Source: CADEED01 sp035502995 (GTDB lineage: Bacteria; Pseudomonadota; Gammaproteobacteria; Steroidobacterales; Steroidobacteraceae). Taken from it: a DNA stretch of 64,000 nucleotides. The stretch lies in NCBI GenBank assembly GCA_035502995.1, contig DATJTW010000116.1, positions 1-64,000 of the forward strand, in the 5' to 3' direction. Below are positions 43,526-52,554 of the stretch, piece after piece (the first letter of the stretch is position 1; the number at the start of each line of letters is the position of its first letter). Position numbers and translations under genes: made by a program. The notes beneath the pieces are model-generated. The model did no database searches. It was not told the origin of the DNA and was given only the letters and a program-made list of their open reading frames with translations.

Positions 43526-45652
43526 ATGCGTTCGCGATTTGTTTGTCTGGCCCTGGCGTTGTCAGGCGTTCCGTTCGTCCATGCCGCGGATGCGGATGGC
43601 GAATCGAAGACGATGGAAACCATCCGCGTCGAAGCAGAAGTCCCGAATGAAACGTCGGCGACCAAACTACCGCTGACGCTGCGCGAGACGCCGCAGTCCG
43701 TCACCGTGTTCTCCGCGGCGCGCATCGAGGACCAGAACCTCACGTCGATGGCCAAGCTGCTCGACAGCACGCCCGGCGTCTACAGCTACGCCTGGGACAC
43801 CGAGCGCGTCATCTTCTCGACGCGCGGCTTCGTCATCGACAGCCTGCTCTACGACGGCGTGCCCGCCGCCGAGAACGGCAACACCAGCTCCGTCGACGAC
43901 ACCGTCGACACCGCACTGTTCGAACGCGTCGAGATCGTGCGCGGCGCCACCGGCCTGATGACCGGCGCCGGCAGCCCGGCCGCGTCGATCAACCTGGTGC
44001 GCAAACATGCCGACGCGAAGGACGTCGCCGCCTCGCTCGACCTCTCCGGCGGATCGTGGAACAACCGCCGCGTCGCGGCCGACATCGGCGCCGCGCTGAC
44101 GGCCGACGGCGCCTGGCGCGCCCGCGCCATCGGCGTGTACGAAGACCGCGATTCGTTCCAGGATCTCTACAACACGAAGCGCAAGGTGCTGTACGGCATC
44201 GTCGATGGCGACCTCTCGCCCGACACGCGCGTGTCCTTCGGCTTCGACTTCACCGACAACGAACCGACCAGCAACACCTGGGGCTCGTTCCCGCTGTTCC
44301 TCTCCGATGGCTCGCCCGCCAACTGGTCACGCGCCGTCACCACGGCGCCCGACTGGACGTTCTGGGACCGCACCACGAAGTCCGCGTTCGCCGAGTTCTC
44401 GCATCGCTTCGCCAACGAGTGGACGCTGTCGGCCAACGCGACGCTGCGCCGCTACGACGAGGATCTCGCGCTGTTCTATGTCTACGGATTCCCGGACGTG
44501 GAAACCGGCGAGGGACTCGACCCGTTCGCCTACCGCAGCAAGGCCAGCACGGACACGCTGGCGCTCGATGTGCATGCCAGCGGCAACGTCACGTGGTTCG
44601 GCCGCGAGCACGAGCTCGTGTTCGGGTACAACGGCTCGAAGATCGAGGAGACGGGCCGTGAATACGCCCCCGACACGCTCGCGCCGGTCGGCAACTTCTT
44701 CGACTGGGACGGCTCGTACGCGAAGCCGGCGTTCGATCCGGTCGGCGTGACGCTGACGGACAACGACACGCGCCAGAACGGCGTTTACGCCGCCGGCCGC
44801 TTCGCGCTCGCCGATCCGCTGAAGCTGGTCGCGGGCGCGCGCTTCGCCACCTGGAAAGGCGATCACTTCTACCTGTACGACTCGCCGACCGTCACCTTCC
44901 ACCCCGAGTACGAGAAGGTGATCCCGTACGCCGGGCTCATCTTCGACGTCTCGAAACAGTTCTCGCTGTTCGCGAGCTACACCGAGATCTTCAAGCCGCA
45001 GCTCGCGCGCGACGTCGACGCGCACTACCTCGACCCGCTGGACGGCAACAGCGTCGAGTTCGGCGTGAAGGGCGAACACTTCGACGGCCGCTTCAACACG
45101 TCGCTGACGGTGTTCGAGACGAAGCAGGACAACGTCGCCACGCCCGCCATCGATCCGGACTCGGGCGAACCGATCCGCCTGCCGGACGGCACCGCGGCCT
45201 CGTTCGCCGCCGACGGCACGCGGACGCGCGGCTTCGAGCTCGAGGCGAGCGGCGAGATTGCCGCGGGCTGGACGGCGTCGCTGGGCTGGTCGAAATACCA
45301 GATCGAGGATGCGACGGGGGCGTCGATCCGTACGTTCACGCCGCGCTCGCTGATCCGCCTGTTCACCACGTGGACACCGGCCGCGCTGGAGAAGCTGACG
45401 ATCGGCGGCGGCGTCAACTTCCAGTCCGACAGCTACACGACGGTGGGCGCGCCCGACGGCGCGTTCACGCTGCGCCAGGGCGACGTGACGAACGTCTCGC
45501 TGATGGCGCGTTACCAGCTGACGGACAAGGTCTCGGTGCAGCTGAACGGCAGCAACCTGCTGGACGAGAAGTACTACGTGCTCGACGAGTACGACAACAC
45601 GCACTACGGCGAGCCGCTGGCGGTCTCGGCCTCCGTCAACGTCCGGTTCTAA
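43526..45652 (+). CDS. TonB-dependent siderophore receptor
   Basis: A 708-residue outer-membrane receptor with signal peptide (to about residue 21, VHAAD), an N-terminal TonB-box-like stretch (METIRVEAE), a plug (RETPQSVTVFSAARIEDQNL, DSTPGVYSY, VEIVRGATGLMTGAGSPAASINLVRK) and a 22-strand barrel ending ASVNVRF. The plug wording is that of ferric-siderophore (FhuE/FpvA-like) receptors. GAGG lies 6 bases before ATG 43526, preferred over ATG 43514. The Fur-box-like site upstream supports ferric uptake. It ends next to a broken copy of the GGGGAC element. Confidence 0.92.
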   Translation: MRSRFVCLALALSGVPFVHAADADGESKTMETIRVEAEVPNETSATKLPLTLRETPQSVTVFSAARIEDQNLTSMAKLLDSTPGVYSYAWDTERVIFSTRGFVIDSLLYDGVPAAENGNTSSVDDTVDTALFERVEIVRGATGLMTGAGSPAASINLVRKHADAKDVAASLDLSGGSWNNRRVAADIGAALTADGAWRARAIGVYEDRDSFQDLYNTKRKVLYGIVDGDLSPDTRVSFGFDFTDNEPTSNTWGSFPLFLSDGSPANWSRAVTTAPDWTFWDRTTKSAFAEFSHRFANEWTLSANATLRRYDEDLALFYVYGFPDVETGEGLDPFAYRSKASTDTLALDVHASGNVTWFGREHELVFGYNGSKIEETGREYAPDTLAPVGNFFDWDGSYAKPAFDPVGVTLTDNDTRQNGVYAAGRFALADPLKLVAGARFATWKGDHFYLYDSPTVTFHPEYEKVIPYAGLIFDVSKQFSLFASYTEIFKPQLARDVDAHYLDPLDGNSVEFGVKGEHFDGRFNTSLTVFETKQDNVATPAIDPDSGEPIRLPDGTAASFAADGTRTRGFELEASGEIAAGWTASLGWSKYQIEDATGASIRTFTPRSLIRLFTTWTPAALEKLTIGGGVNFQSDSYTTVGAPDGAFTLRQGDVTNVSLMARYQLTDKVSVQLNGSNLLDEKYYVLDEYDNTHYGEPLAVSASVNVRF

Positions 45653-45653
45653 T

Positions 45654-45695
45654 GGGGACAGTCCCCGTTTCCCAGCAAAAGGGGACAGTCACGTG
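45654..45695. repeat. GGGGAC inverted-repeat element, incomplete copy
   Basis: GGGGACAGTCCCCGTTTCCCAGC followed by AAAAGGGGACAGTC begins one base after the TonB receptor stop. It has the left arm and the first half of the inner hairpin of the full elements, but the right half is missing. A related scrap (AAAACGGGGACTGTCC) is at 41667-41682. Confidence 0.65.
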
Positions 45696-45697
45696 GG

Positions 45698-45715
45698 GCG
45701 GTCGCTGGCGACCGC
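45698..45715. repeat. REP-like hairpin
   Basis: GCGGTCGC-TG-GCGACCGC forms a perfect 8-base-pair stem within a GGAGCGGTCGCCAGCGACCGC-type sequence (minus strand). This resembles REP palindromes of Xanthomonadales and Pseudomonas in style. It directly follows the broken GGGGAC element, so two repeat families may be nested at this site. Confidence 0.5.
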
Positions 45716-45783
45716 TCCTTCCGTGACGCGCTTCATGCGCCGTCACTTGCCCGCGTGCCCGGCACTCTCTACCCTTGCGCGCC

Positions 45784-46050
45784 ATGGCCATCGTTCATCC
45801 GCACAACCTGCGTCGCCCCGAAGTGGGCATCCAGCGTCCCTATGGCGTGCGCATCACGCTGAAGCACGGCGATCCGTTCAAGAAGCTCTTGGGCGCGGAC
45901 TGGAACAAGACGCACTGGTACGGCACCGCCGCCGAGCGCGATGCGGCGCTGGTCGAGATGGCCCGGCGTCATGAGTATTCGCGCGGCAGCGACAAGCCGG
46001 CGTTGAATTTCGACAAGGTCGAGAAGCTGCACGAGTCGCGGGGTCTGTAG
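45784..46050 (+). CDS. small hypothetical protein
   Basis: An 88-residue soluble protein: RRPEVGIQRPYGVRITLKHGDPF, then a KTHWYGTAAERDAALVEMARRHEYSR helix. Charged and without a leader. The family is not recognised, but the balanced composition and position between two hairpins support a real gene. It is convergent with the phospholipase gene. ATG 45784 is chosen over the TTG at 45775. Confidence 0.6.
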   Translation: MAIVHPHNLRRPEVGIQRPYGVRITLKHGDPFKKLLGADWNKTHWYGTAAERDAALVEMARRHEYSRGSDKPALNFDKVEKLHESRGL

Positions 46051-46070
46051 CGCCCGCCTCCCCTCTTCCA

Positions 46071-46111
46071 CACATTCACGGACGGCGTCGCTTCGACGCC
46101 GTGAATGGTGT
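46071..46111. terminator. hairpin between convergent genes
   Basis: ACGGCGTCG-CTT-CGACGCCGT (46082-46102) is a perfect 9-base-pair stem. The flanks CACATTCAC and GTGAATGGTGTG pair further with small bulges. It sits between the small hypothetical gene and the patatin gene and could serve both. No strong T run follows on either strand. Confidence 0.55.
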
Positions 46112-46120
46112 GCGGCAGCA

Positions 46121-48364
46121 CTAAAAAGTCCGCCCCAGGAACAGGTAGTACGCCGACCCCCCGTCATCATCGAACCCGGTCGCGAAATACACCGGTCCTA
46201 ACAACGTATCCATCCCGATGAACACGCTGCCGTTCGTCTTCGCGCTGGCGAACGACATCTCCTTGCGCGTCGTCCACACGTTGCCCTTCTCGATCGACGC
46301 ACCCAGGTACACCGGCACGTCCAGGAACCCCTGCGTCCCCTTCGTCCCGATCTGCCGATAGAAGATGCCGCGCGCGATCGCGAAATGCGGCCCGACCAGC
46401 GTATCCGGCGTCGTGCCCGACAGGTTCAGAAATCCGCCCAGCGAGTAATACGACCGCGCCACGTCGACCTCGGAATCGAGCCGCGTGCCCGCCGTCGTCC
46501 AGATGATCGCGGTGTTGCGCCCCCACGATTTCGCATGCAGCCAGTCGAACAGCAGCAGGTTCGCATCGCCTTCCTGGCTCTCGCGTTCGCCTTCCCACCC
46601 GATCTGCCACGTGCTGCCGTGCCGCGGGAAGTTCACGTCGTCGACGCTGTCGTAGCGGTATTCCGCGAACAGGTTGTGATTGTCGAAGTCCGTCGGCGGC
46701 AGCAGCGGATCGCCGACGCGCACGCGCGCCGCGCCCACCGACCGGCCGGCGCCGATGCGCACCTCTCCATAGCTGCCGAGCTCGCGCCCGAGATCCAGCC
46801 CATAAGTTGTCGAGCGCACGCGGTACTCGGCGAGGATGTGCTCGTCGTCGTCCGCGATCTGCAGCGTGCGGATCTGGAACTCCGCGTGCGGCGCGACGAA
46901 CCAGCGCGACCGGTAGCCGACGGGTAGATAGATTTCGGTGGCGACGCGCGGCGTCTCGCCCACCTGCAGGTCCCAGGTCCATTCACCGCCGTACCGCGTG
47001 ATCTCGGCCAGCGTGCCGCGCACCGCGGCGTTGAACGACGAGTTGCCCTCGAAGTCGTTCTGCAGCTGCAGCCCGAAGCGCAGGTAGTTAGGCCCCCACG
47101 AATTGCGCCGCGTCGTCAGCGCCAGTCCGTACTCCGGCGGCTCGCCGGGCAGCGGATCGTTCTGCATCAGCCGGTAGTCGAAGTTCTCGAGATTGCCCTG
47201 CCCGTACAGCTCCGCGACGCGCTTCGACAGCTTGTCGCCATCCGCCGGCTTGCCGATCTGGTCGGCGAACAACGCCTCGATGGCGCCGGCATACCGCTCC
47301 GATCCCGGATCCACGCGCAGCCACTCCACCTTCGGCAGGTCCTTGCGGATCGCCGAGCGCGCCACCGCCAGCCGCTCGAACTCCGGCTCGGGGATCGACA
47401 GCGCCTGCAGGCGCTCGAGCTGCCCGCGCGCGGCCTGCTCGCCGAGCAGCATCGCCTTCTCGTGATCGCCGAAATCGAGCGACGAGAAGTCGCCGAGCGC
47501 CGGGTCGATGACGACGTCGCGCGACGTCAGCGTCTTGCGCTGCTCGTTCGTGTTGTGGCGGATGAGGATCGCCAGCATCTGGTTCGACACCGTGGCGACC
47601 GAATCGAGCTTGCCGCGCTCGAGCAGCGGGAATCCGCAGTCGACGACGATCAGCAGGTCGACGCCCATCTCGCGCGCTACGTCCACCGGCAGGTTCGACG
47701 ACAAACCGCCGTCGACCAGCAGCCGGCCATCGGTCTCCACCGGCGCGAACACGCCCGGCGCCGAGAGGCTCGCGCGCATCGCGGTAGTGAGGTCGCCGTG
47801 ATCCATGACCACGCGTTCGCCGGTGACGATGTCCGTCGCGATCGCGCGGAACGGGATGGCGAGGTCGTCGAAGCTCTGCACCTGCGCCACCGGCAGCGTC
47901 AGCGCGCGCAGCGTCTGCGTGAGCTTCTGTCCCTGCACGAGGCCGCGCGGCAGGCGGAACTTGCGGCCCTTGAGCCCGAGCGGGAATTTGACGAGGAAGC
48001 TCTGGTCCTCGAGCTTGCGGCGGAAGTTGAGGCTGGTGCGCGGCGGCCGGTCGCGGAACGCGTCCTGCCAGTCGACGGACGTCATCACGCGTTCGATGTC
48101 CGCGGCGCTCAGGCCCGACGCGTACAGCCCCCCAACTACCGCGCCCATGCTGGTGCCGGCGATGGCGTCGATCGGCACGTGGTTCTCTTCGAGCACCTTG
48201 AGGACGCCGATGTGCGCGGCACCGCGAGCGCCGCCGCCGGAGAGCACGAGGCCGATGCGCGGGCGCGAGCCGTCGGCACGCGGCGCTCCCTGGGCATGGG
48301 CCGCGGCCGCCGACAAACCGACGAGCGCGGCCAACAATGCGGAAACTCTCGTTTTTCTGTTCAT
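46121..48364 (-). CDS. patatin-like phospholipase with Omp85-type barrel (PlpD/FplA-like)
   Basis: A 747-residue outer-membrane protein: signal peptide (to about 24, AHAQG), patatin domain with GGGARG (about 43-48), nucleophile Ser72 in GTSMG and Asp218 in VDGG (Ser-Asp dyad), then a POTRA-like linker and a C-terminal 16-strand barrel ending YYLFLGRTF. This plan is the type Vd autotransporter PlpD, which cleaves phospholipids at the surface. Length matches that family. It is divergent from the second TonB receptor gene across about 50 bases. Confidence 0.9.
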   Translation of the reverse strand: MNRKTRVSALLAALVGLSAAAAHAQGAPRADGSRPRIGLVLSGGGARGAAHIGVLKVLEENHVPIDAIAGTSMGAVVGGLYASGLSAADIERVMTSVDWQDAFRDRPPRTSLNFRRKLEDQSFLVKFPLGLKGRKFRLPRGLVQGQKLTQTLRALTLPVAQVQSFDDLAIPFRAIATDIVTGERVVMDHGDLTTAMRASLSAPGVFAPVETDGRLLVDGGLSSNLPVDVAREMGVDLLIVVDCGFPLLERGKLDSVATVSNQMLAILIRHNTNEQRKTLTSRDVVIDPALGDFSSLDFGDHEKAMLLGEQAARGQLERLQALSIPEPEFERLAVARSAIRKDLPKVEWLRVDPGSERYAGAIEALFADQIGKPADGDKLSKRVAELYGQGNLENFDYRLMQNDPLPGEPPEYGLALTTRRNSWGPNYLRFGLQLQNDFEGNSSFNAAVRGTLAEITRYGGEWTWDLQVGETPRVATEIYLPVGYRSRWFVAPHAEFQIRTLQIADDDEHILAEYRVRSTTYGLDLGRELGSYGEVRIGAGRSVGAARVRVGDPLLPPTDFDNHNLFAEYRYDSVDDVNFPRHGSTWQIGWEGERESQEGDANLLLFDWLHAKSWGRNTAIIWTTAGTRLDSEVDVARSYYSLGGFLNLSGTTPDTLVGPHFAIARGIFYRQIGTKGTQGFLDVPVYLGASIEKGNVWTTRKEMSFASAKTNGSVFIGMDTLLGPVYFATGFDDDGGSAYYLFLGRTF

Positions 48365-48414
48365 TCGGGCCGTGGCAAGGATAGTCGTTCGCAGTGATAA
48401 TCGGCCACCTCAAC

Positions 48415-50526
48415 ATGCGTACCTTCCTCCTCCTGGCGGCCTTGCTGCCCGTCGCGGCGCTCGGCGCGGACGAGACGGATTCACTCGACGAATCGGGACC
48501 CGAGGACATCGTGGTGTCCGGCACGCGCGCGCCGAGCTCCGCCGCCGTCACGCCCGCGAGCGTCTCCCGCCTGTCGGCCGACGAACTCGCGGAGATCGCG
48601 TCGCGCCACCAGGCGGACGCCCTGAACCGCAACGCCGGCGTCTACATCCAGCGCGGCAACGGCGCGGAAAGTCTCGTCGCCATCCGCTCGCCCGTGCTGG
48701 CCGGCGCCGGCGCCTGTGGCGCCTTTCTCGTCGCCGAGGACAGCCTGCCGATCCGGCCGGTGGGCTTCTGCAACCTCAACGAAATGTTCGAGCTCAACTA
48801 CGAGCAGGCCGATCGCATCGAAGTGTTGCGCGGGCCGGGCTCCGCGTTGTTTGGCGCCAGCGCCGTCCACGGGATCGTGAACGTGTTGACGCCCGATCCG
48901 AAGTTCATGGATGCCTTCACGGCAGGCGTCGAGGGCGGCGCGGATTCGTTCAAGCGGGTCCGTTTCGGTGCCGGCCATGATTTCGGCACGTACTCGGATC
49001 CGTCGGTCGGCATCTACGGCGTCGCGACGCGCGCGCCCGGCTGGCGCGCGGATTCCGGCGTCGACGAGGCCAAGCTGAACCTGCTGACCAATGCATACAT
49101 CGGCGGCGGCAATCTGCGGGTGCGCGCATCGGGCACCGTGCTGAACCAGGAAACCGCCGGGTTCATCCAGGGCTTCGACAGCTACCGCAACGACGCTCTG
49201 GCACGCAGCAATCCGAATCCCGAAGCCTTCCGCGACGCATCGAGCGCGCGCGTCGCGACGCACTACGATTTCGACGACACGTTCGGCGAGGGCTCGAAGC
49301 TCGAGACCGCGCTGCTGTACCGCCGGTCGCGCATGGATTTCAGCCAGCATTTCCTCGTCGGCAAACCGCTCGAACACAATGCGCAGACGAGTTACTACGC
49401 GACGGCGGCGGCAACGGTGCCGTGGGACGAGGTCACGCTGCGTGTCGAGGTCGATGGAGAATCCGCGCGTTCGGAGCTGACCGAGTTCCAGTCGGGACCC
49501 GCGACCGACGGCACGCCGGCGGCGAACGCGATCCGTCCCGCCGGGTTTCACTACGACTACACGGTCGATTCGTGGACGGCCGGCACGAGCCTGGGCGTCG
49601 AGTACCGGCCGGTGGAGCGATTCACGGCGTCGGCGACGCTGCGCGTCGATCAAACTACCTACGACTACGACAACCACATGCTGGCCGGGAACACCGACCA
49701 GAACGGCGTGCGTTGCGGCGTGGCAGGTTGTTTGTACGCGCGGCCGGCGGATCGCGACGATTCGTTCCACAACGTCGCGCCGCGTGTCACGTTGGCCTGG
49801 CGTCCGACGTGGTCCCAGCTCGTGTACGTGAACGCATCGACGGGCTACCGTCCGCCGGAGATGACCGAGATGTATCGGCTGCAGCGCCAGCAGTCCGTGG
49901 CGGATCTCGACAGCGAACGGCTCGACTCCGTCGAAGCCGGCTGGAAGATCCGCGGCCCCGGCTCGCAGCTGAGCCTGGCGGTGTACGAGATGAACAAGCG
50001 CCACGTGATCCTGCGCGACACGAACGGCTTCAACGTCAGCAACGGTTCGACGCGCCACCGCGGCATCGAGTACGAGCTCACGTTCCGCCCCCGCTTGTTC
50101 GCGCTGCCCTGGCAGGTCGCGTTCACCGGTTCCGTCGCGCGCCACCAATACACCTTCTCGCGCTCGATCGAAGGCGGCGAAACCATCATCGACGGCAACG
50201 ACGTCGATACCGCGCCGCGCAATCTGCATAACGTCAGCGTCAGCGTTCCGTTCGGTGCGACAGAGGAGTTTCGACTCGGGATCAACTGGAACTACGTGGG
50301 CGCCTACTTCCTCGATGCAGCCAACACCGCGAAGTACCCGGGACACCAGGTCACGGGCCTGAGCCTGTCGTGGCGCGCGCCGCGCGACCTGCGTTTGCAC
50401 CTGTCGGTCGACAACGTGTTCGACACCGCGTATGCCGACCGCGCCGACTTCGCTTTCGGCAACTACCGTTATTTCCCGGGACGCGGCCGCGCCGCGTTCC
50501 TCTCCGTCGACTACACCCACGAGTAA
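48415..50526 (+). CDS. TonB-dependent receptor
   Basis: A 703-residue outer-membrane receptor with signal peptide (MRTFLLLAALLPVAALGADE), a TonB-box-like region (EDIVVSGTRAP), plug strands (RIEVLRGPGSALFGASAVHGIVNVL) and a barrel ending AAFLSVDYTHE. The plug has a Cys pair (GACGAF, GFCNLNE) not found in the first receptor. Ligand unknown; no clear Fur box is visible in the short divergent space. An in-frame GTG at 48394 is the alternative start. A TPR membrane gene follows within 4 bases. Confidence 0.88.
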   Translation: MRTFLLLAALLPVAALGADETDSLDESGPEDIVVSGTRAPSSAAVTPASVSRLSADELAEIASRHQADALNRNAGVYIQRGNGAESLVAIRSPVLAGAGACGAFLVAEDSLPIRPVGFCNLNEMFELNYEQADRIEVLRGPGSALFGASAVHGIVNVLTPDPKFMDAFTAGVEGGADSFKRVRFGAGHDFGTYSDPSVGIYGVATRAPGWRADSGVDEAKLNLLTNAYIGGGNLRVRASGTVLNQETAGFIQGFDSYRNDALARSNPNPEAFRDASSARVATHYDFDDTFGEGSKLETALLYRRSRMDFSQHFLVGKPLEHNAQTSYYATAAATVPWDEVTLRVEVDGESARSELTEFQSGPATDGTPAANAIRPAGFHYDYTVDSWTAGTSLGVEYRPVERFTASATLRVDQTTYDYDNHMLAGNTDQNGVRCGVAGCLYARPADRDDSFHNVAPRVTLAWRPTWSQLVYVNASTGYRPPEMTEMYRLQRQQSVADLDSERLDSVEAGWKIRGPGSQLSLAVYEMNKRHVILRDTNGFNVSNGSTRHRGIEYELTFRPRLFALPWQVAFTGSVARHQYTFSRSIEGGETIIDGNDVDTAPRNLHNVSVSVPFGATEEFRLGINWNYVGAYFLDAANTAKYPGHQVTGLSLSWRAPRDLRLHLSVDNVFDTAYADRADFAFGNYRYFPGRGRAAFLSVDYTHE

Positions 50527-50530
50527 TCGC

Positions 50531-51280
50531 GTGTTCTCACTCTACGGCGTCTCGGTATTGCTCACGATCGCGTGCGTGGTCCACTGCATCCGCACGCGCC
50601 AGGTCGCGACGTGGATCTGGATCCTCATGGTGCTCACGATGTTCCCGCTGATCGGCCCCATCGTTTATTTCTGCGCGATCGTGCTGCCCGACATGATGGG
50701 CACGCGCTCCGGCCGCAAGGCGGTGCGCGGCCTGCGCGACACGTTCAACCCGGAAGGCGACCTGCGCCGGCTGGAGAACGACGTGAAGGTGTCGGGCGAC
50801 GTGCAGTCGCGGCAGCGGTATGCCGATGAACTCGTGCGGCTCGGCCGGACCGCCGAGGCAGTCGACGTCTATAAGACTTGTCTGACAGGATTTTTCGCCG
50901 ACGATCCCAAGCTGCTGCTCGGCTACGCGCGCGCGCAGTTCGCGGCGGGAGACGCGCCCGGGGCCCGGCAGACGCTGGACGAGCTGATCCGCAAGAATCC
51001 GGACTTCAAATCGGCCGAGGGACACCTGCTGTATGCCCGCGCGCTGGAGAGCGAAGGCGACCTCGAGAAGGCGCTGAGCGAGTACGCGACGCTGGCGGGC
51101 TACTTCCCGGGTGCCGAAGCCGCGGTGCGGTACGCGAAGCTGTTGAAACGACAGGGCCAGGCCGGGCCGGCGAAGATGGTGCTGGAAGGCCTGCTGGACC
51201 GCGCGAAGTACGCGCCGCCGCATTACAAGCGGGCGCAGCGCGAGTGGCTGGACGAAGCCGAGACGGAACTGAAGGGTTGA
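50531..51280 (+). CDS. membrane-anchored TPR protein
   Basis: A 249-residue protein from a GTG start. Two N-terminal membrane helices (about 1-22 and 28-52, LLTIACVVHCI and WILMVLTMFPLIGPIVYFCAIVL) precede a cytoplasmic TPR array (about 90-245; DELVRLGRTAEAVDVYKTCL, YARAQFAAGDAPGARQTLDELI). It resembles PLDc_N-type leader plus TPR proteins. It lies 4 bases after the TonB receptor and is probably co-transcribed, so a link to receptor assembly or uptake is possible. Confidence 0.82.
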   Translation: MFSLYGVSVLLTIACVVHCIRTRQVATWIWILMVLTMFPLIGPIVYFCAIVLPDMMGTRSGRKAVRGLRDTFNPEGDLRRLENDVKVSGDVQSRQRYADELVRLGRTAEAVDVYKTCLTGFFADDPKLLLGYARAQFAAGDAPGARQTLDELIRKNPDFKSAEGHLLYARALESEGDLEKALSEYATLAGYFPGAEAAVRYAKLLKRQGQAGPAKMVLEGLLDRAKYAPPHYKRAQREWLDEAETELKG

Positions 51281-51364
51281 CTCGCCCGTTTCCCGCACCC
51301 ACGAAAAAGGGGACGCCCGTCAGGTGCGTCCCCTTTTGTGACACTGGAAACAGGGTACGTCCCC
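51277..51364. repeat. GGGGAC inverted-repeat element, worn copy
   Basis: The inner hairpin is clear: AAAAGGGGACGC (51305-51316) pairs with GCGTCCCCTTTT (51326-51337). The right outer arm GGAAACAGGGTACGTCCCC lies at 51346-51364. The left arm, about 51277-51295, has diverged and overlaps the upstream TGA. The inner hairpin with T4 is also a plausible terminator for the TonB-TPR operon. Confidence 0.75.
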
Positions 51365-51383
51365 ATTTCCGATGTCATAAAGC

Positions 51384-51578
51384 CTACTTCTTGCGGTTGA
51401 TGGAGCGGAACGACACTCCTTCCATCATCGCCTTGTAGCGGACCGCGCCCGGCGAACGGCCCAGCTTCTGCGCGGCGACCCGCGCCGAAACCCTCGACTT
51501 CGCGAAGGCGCGCAGCTTCTTCATGTCGCCTGCGGACCATTCGCGCATGTGCCGAGCACCTTTCTTCTTGGCTGCCAT
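51384..51578 (-). CDS. small basic helix-turn-helix-like protein
   Basis: A 64-residue Lys/Arg-rich protein: REWSAGDMKKLRAFAK, then SARVAAQKLGRSPGAVRYKAM and EGVSFRSI. The Ala-Ala-x-x-Leu-Gly-Arg-Ser pattern looks like a homeodomain-type or GcrA-like HTH. It is a clear paralogue of the protein at 61180-61416. Small size and strong charge suggest DNA binding. It sits right beside a GGGGAC element. Confidence 0.78.
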   Translation of the reverse strand: MAAKKKGARHMREWSAGDMKKLRAFAKSRVSARVAAQKLGRSPGAVRYKAMMEGVSFRSINRKK

Positions 51579-51717
51579 TCCGGATTCCTCTCGCTTCGGG
51601 TGGGAAAAGTGAGGGGGCTAGTCTAACAACAATACCCCGGGTCGGAGTCAATCGTCGCCGGACGCAGACAGTGAAGGAAATCGCCTATCAACCTTGGAAG
51701 ACTCCTTACAACAATCG

Positions 51718-52554
51718 CTAGACGAGTTTGATGGTCTTCGGATCGAAGTTCGCGGCCGGGAACCGCAGCGGCAGCTGCTCGAGCTCGTAGATCAGCACTT
51801 GTGAGACCGCGAAATCGCGGAACCACTTGCGGTTTGCGGGAATTACGTACCAGGGCGCGTGGTCGGTCGAACAGCGGGCAAACATCGATTCGAAGGCGCG
51901 CGTGTAGGCCGGCCACTGCTGCCGCTTCTCCAGATCGCCGGTATCGAATTTCCAGTTCTTGCGGCGGTCGTTGAGGCGTTCCTGGAACCGCGCCTTCTGC
52001 TCGTCCTTGCTGATGTGCAGGAAAATTTTTACAACGCGCGTGCCGCAGGCGTCGAGCAGGCGCTCGAATTCGTTGATCTGGTCGTAACGGCGGCTCCAGA
52101 CGTCCTCGGGAACGAGATCGTTGACGCGCACGATCAGGACGTCTTCGTAATGCGAACGGTTGAAGACCGCGATCTCGCCCCGCGCCGGTGCATGTTTGTG
52201 GATGCGCCAGAGGTAGTCGTGACGCAGCTCCTCGGCGCTCGGCGCCTTGAACGCGGTCACGGTGCAGCCCTGCGGATTGAACGCGCCGAACACGCGGCGG
52301 ATGGTGCTGTCCTTGCCGCCGCCGTCGATGGCCTGCAACGCGATCATCATCGCGAACCGGCCGTCGGCGTACATCTTGTACTGCAGCTCCTCGAGCCGGG
52401 ACAGGTTCTCGGTGGTCGCGGCGACGGCCTTGTCCTTCTCCTTGTCCCAGCCGAACGTGCGCTCGGCATCGGCGTCGGCGAGCTTGGGCCGCGATCCGGG
52501 CCGCACCCGCAGGCGGTCGGGCAGATCGCGGCGCGGAACGGGACGTTGGCTCAT
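51718..52554 (-). CDS. polyphosphate kinase 2 family protein
   Basis: A 278-residue PPK2-type enzyme: Walker A DGGGKDST (about 77-84), lid motif NRSHYEDVLI (about 132-141) and RFQERLNDRRKNWKF. PPK2 enzymes phosphorylate nucleoside mono- or diphosphates using polyphosphate; class cannot be set by eye. ATG 52554 overlaps the agmatine deiminase TGA by 4 bases; the longer GTG/ATG frame upstream would overlap that gene more. Joint expression with a nitrogen-compound enzyme hints at energy coupling under stress. Confidence 0.9.
   Translation of the reverse strand: MSQRPVPRRDLPDRLRVRPGSRPKLADADAERTFGWDKEKDKAVAATTENLSRLEELQYKMYADGRFAMMIALQAIDGGGKDSTIRRVFGAFNPQGCTVTAFKAPSAEELRHDYLWRIHKHAPARGEIAVFNRSHYEDVLIVRVNDLVPEDVWSRRYDQINEFERLLDACGTRVVKIFLHISKDEQKARFQERLNDRRKNWKFDTGDLEKRQQWPAYTRAFESMFARCSTDHAPWYVIPANRKWFRDFAVSQVLIYELEQLPLRFPAANFDPKTIKLV

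Noticed and set aside
44327..45604. 425-residue antisense frame under the first TonB receptor
   Set aside because: Same reason: it mirrors codon bias of the real gene and lacks coding features.
48365..48414. Possible Fur box between the patatin and second TonB genes
   Set aside because: GATAGT...GTGATAATC shows only a loose half-match, much weaker than the site at 43409-43427.
48481..50520. 679-residue antisense frame under the second TonB receptor
   Set aside because: The sense frame has a signal peptide, plug and barrel pattern; the antisense product is Val/Arg rich with no motif.
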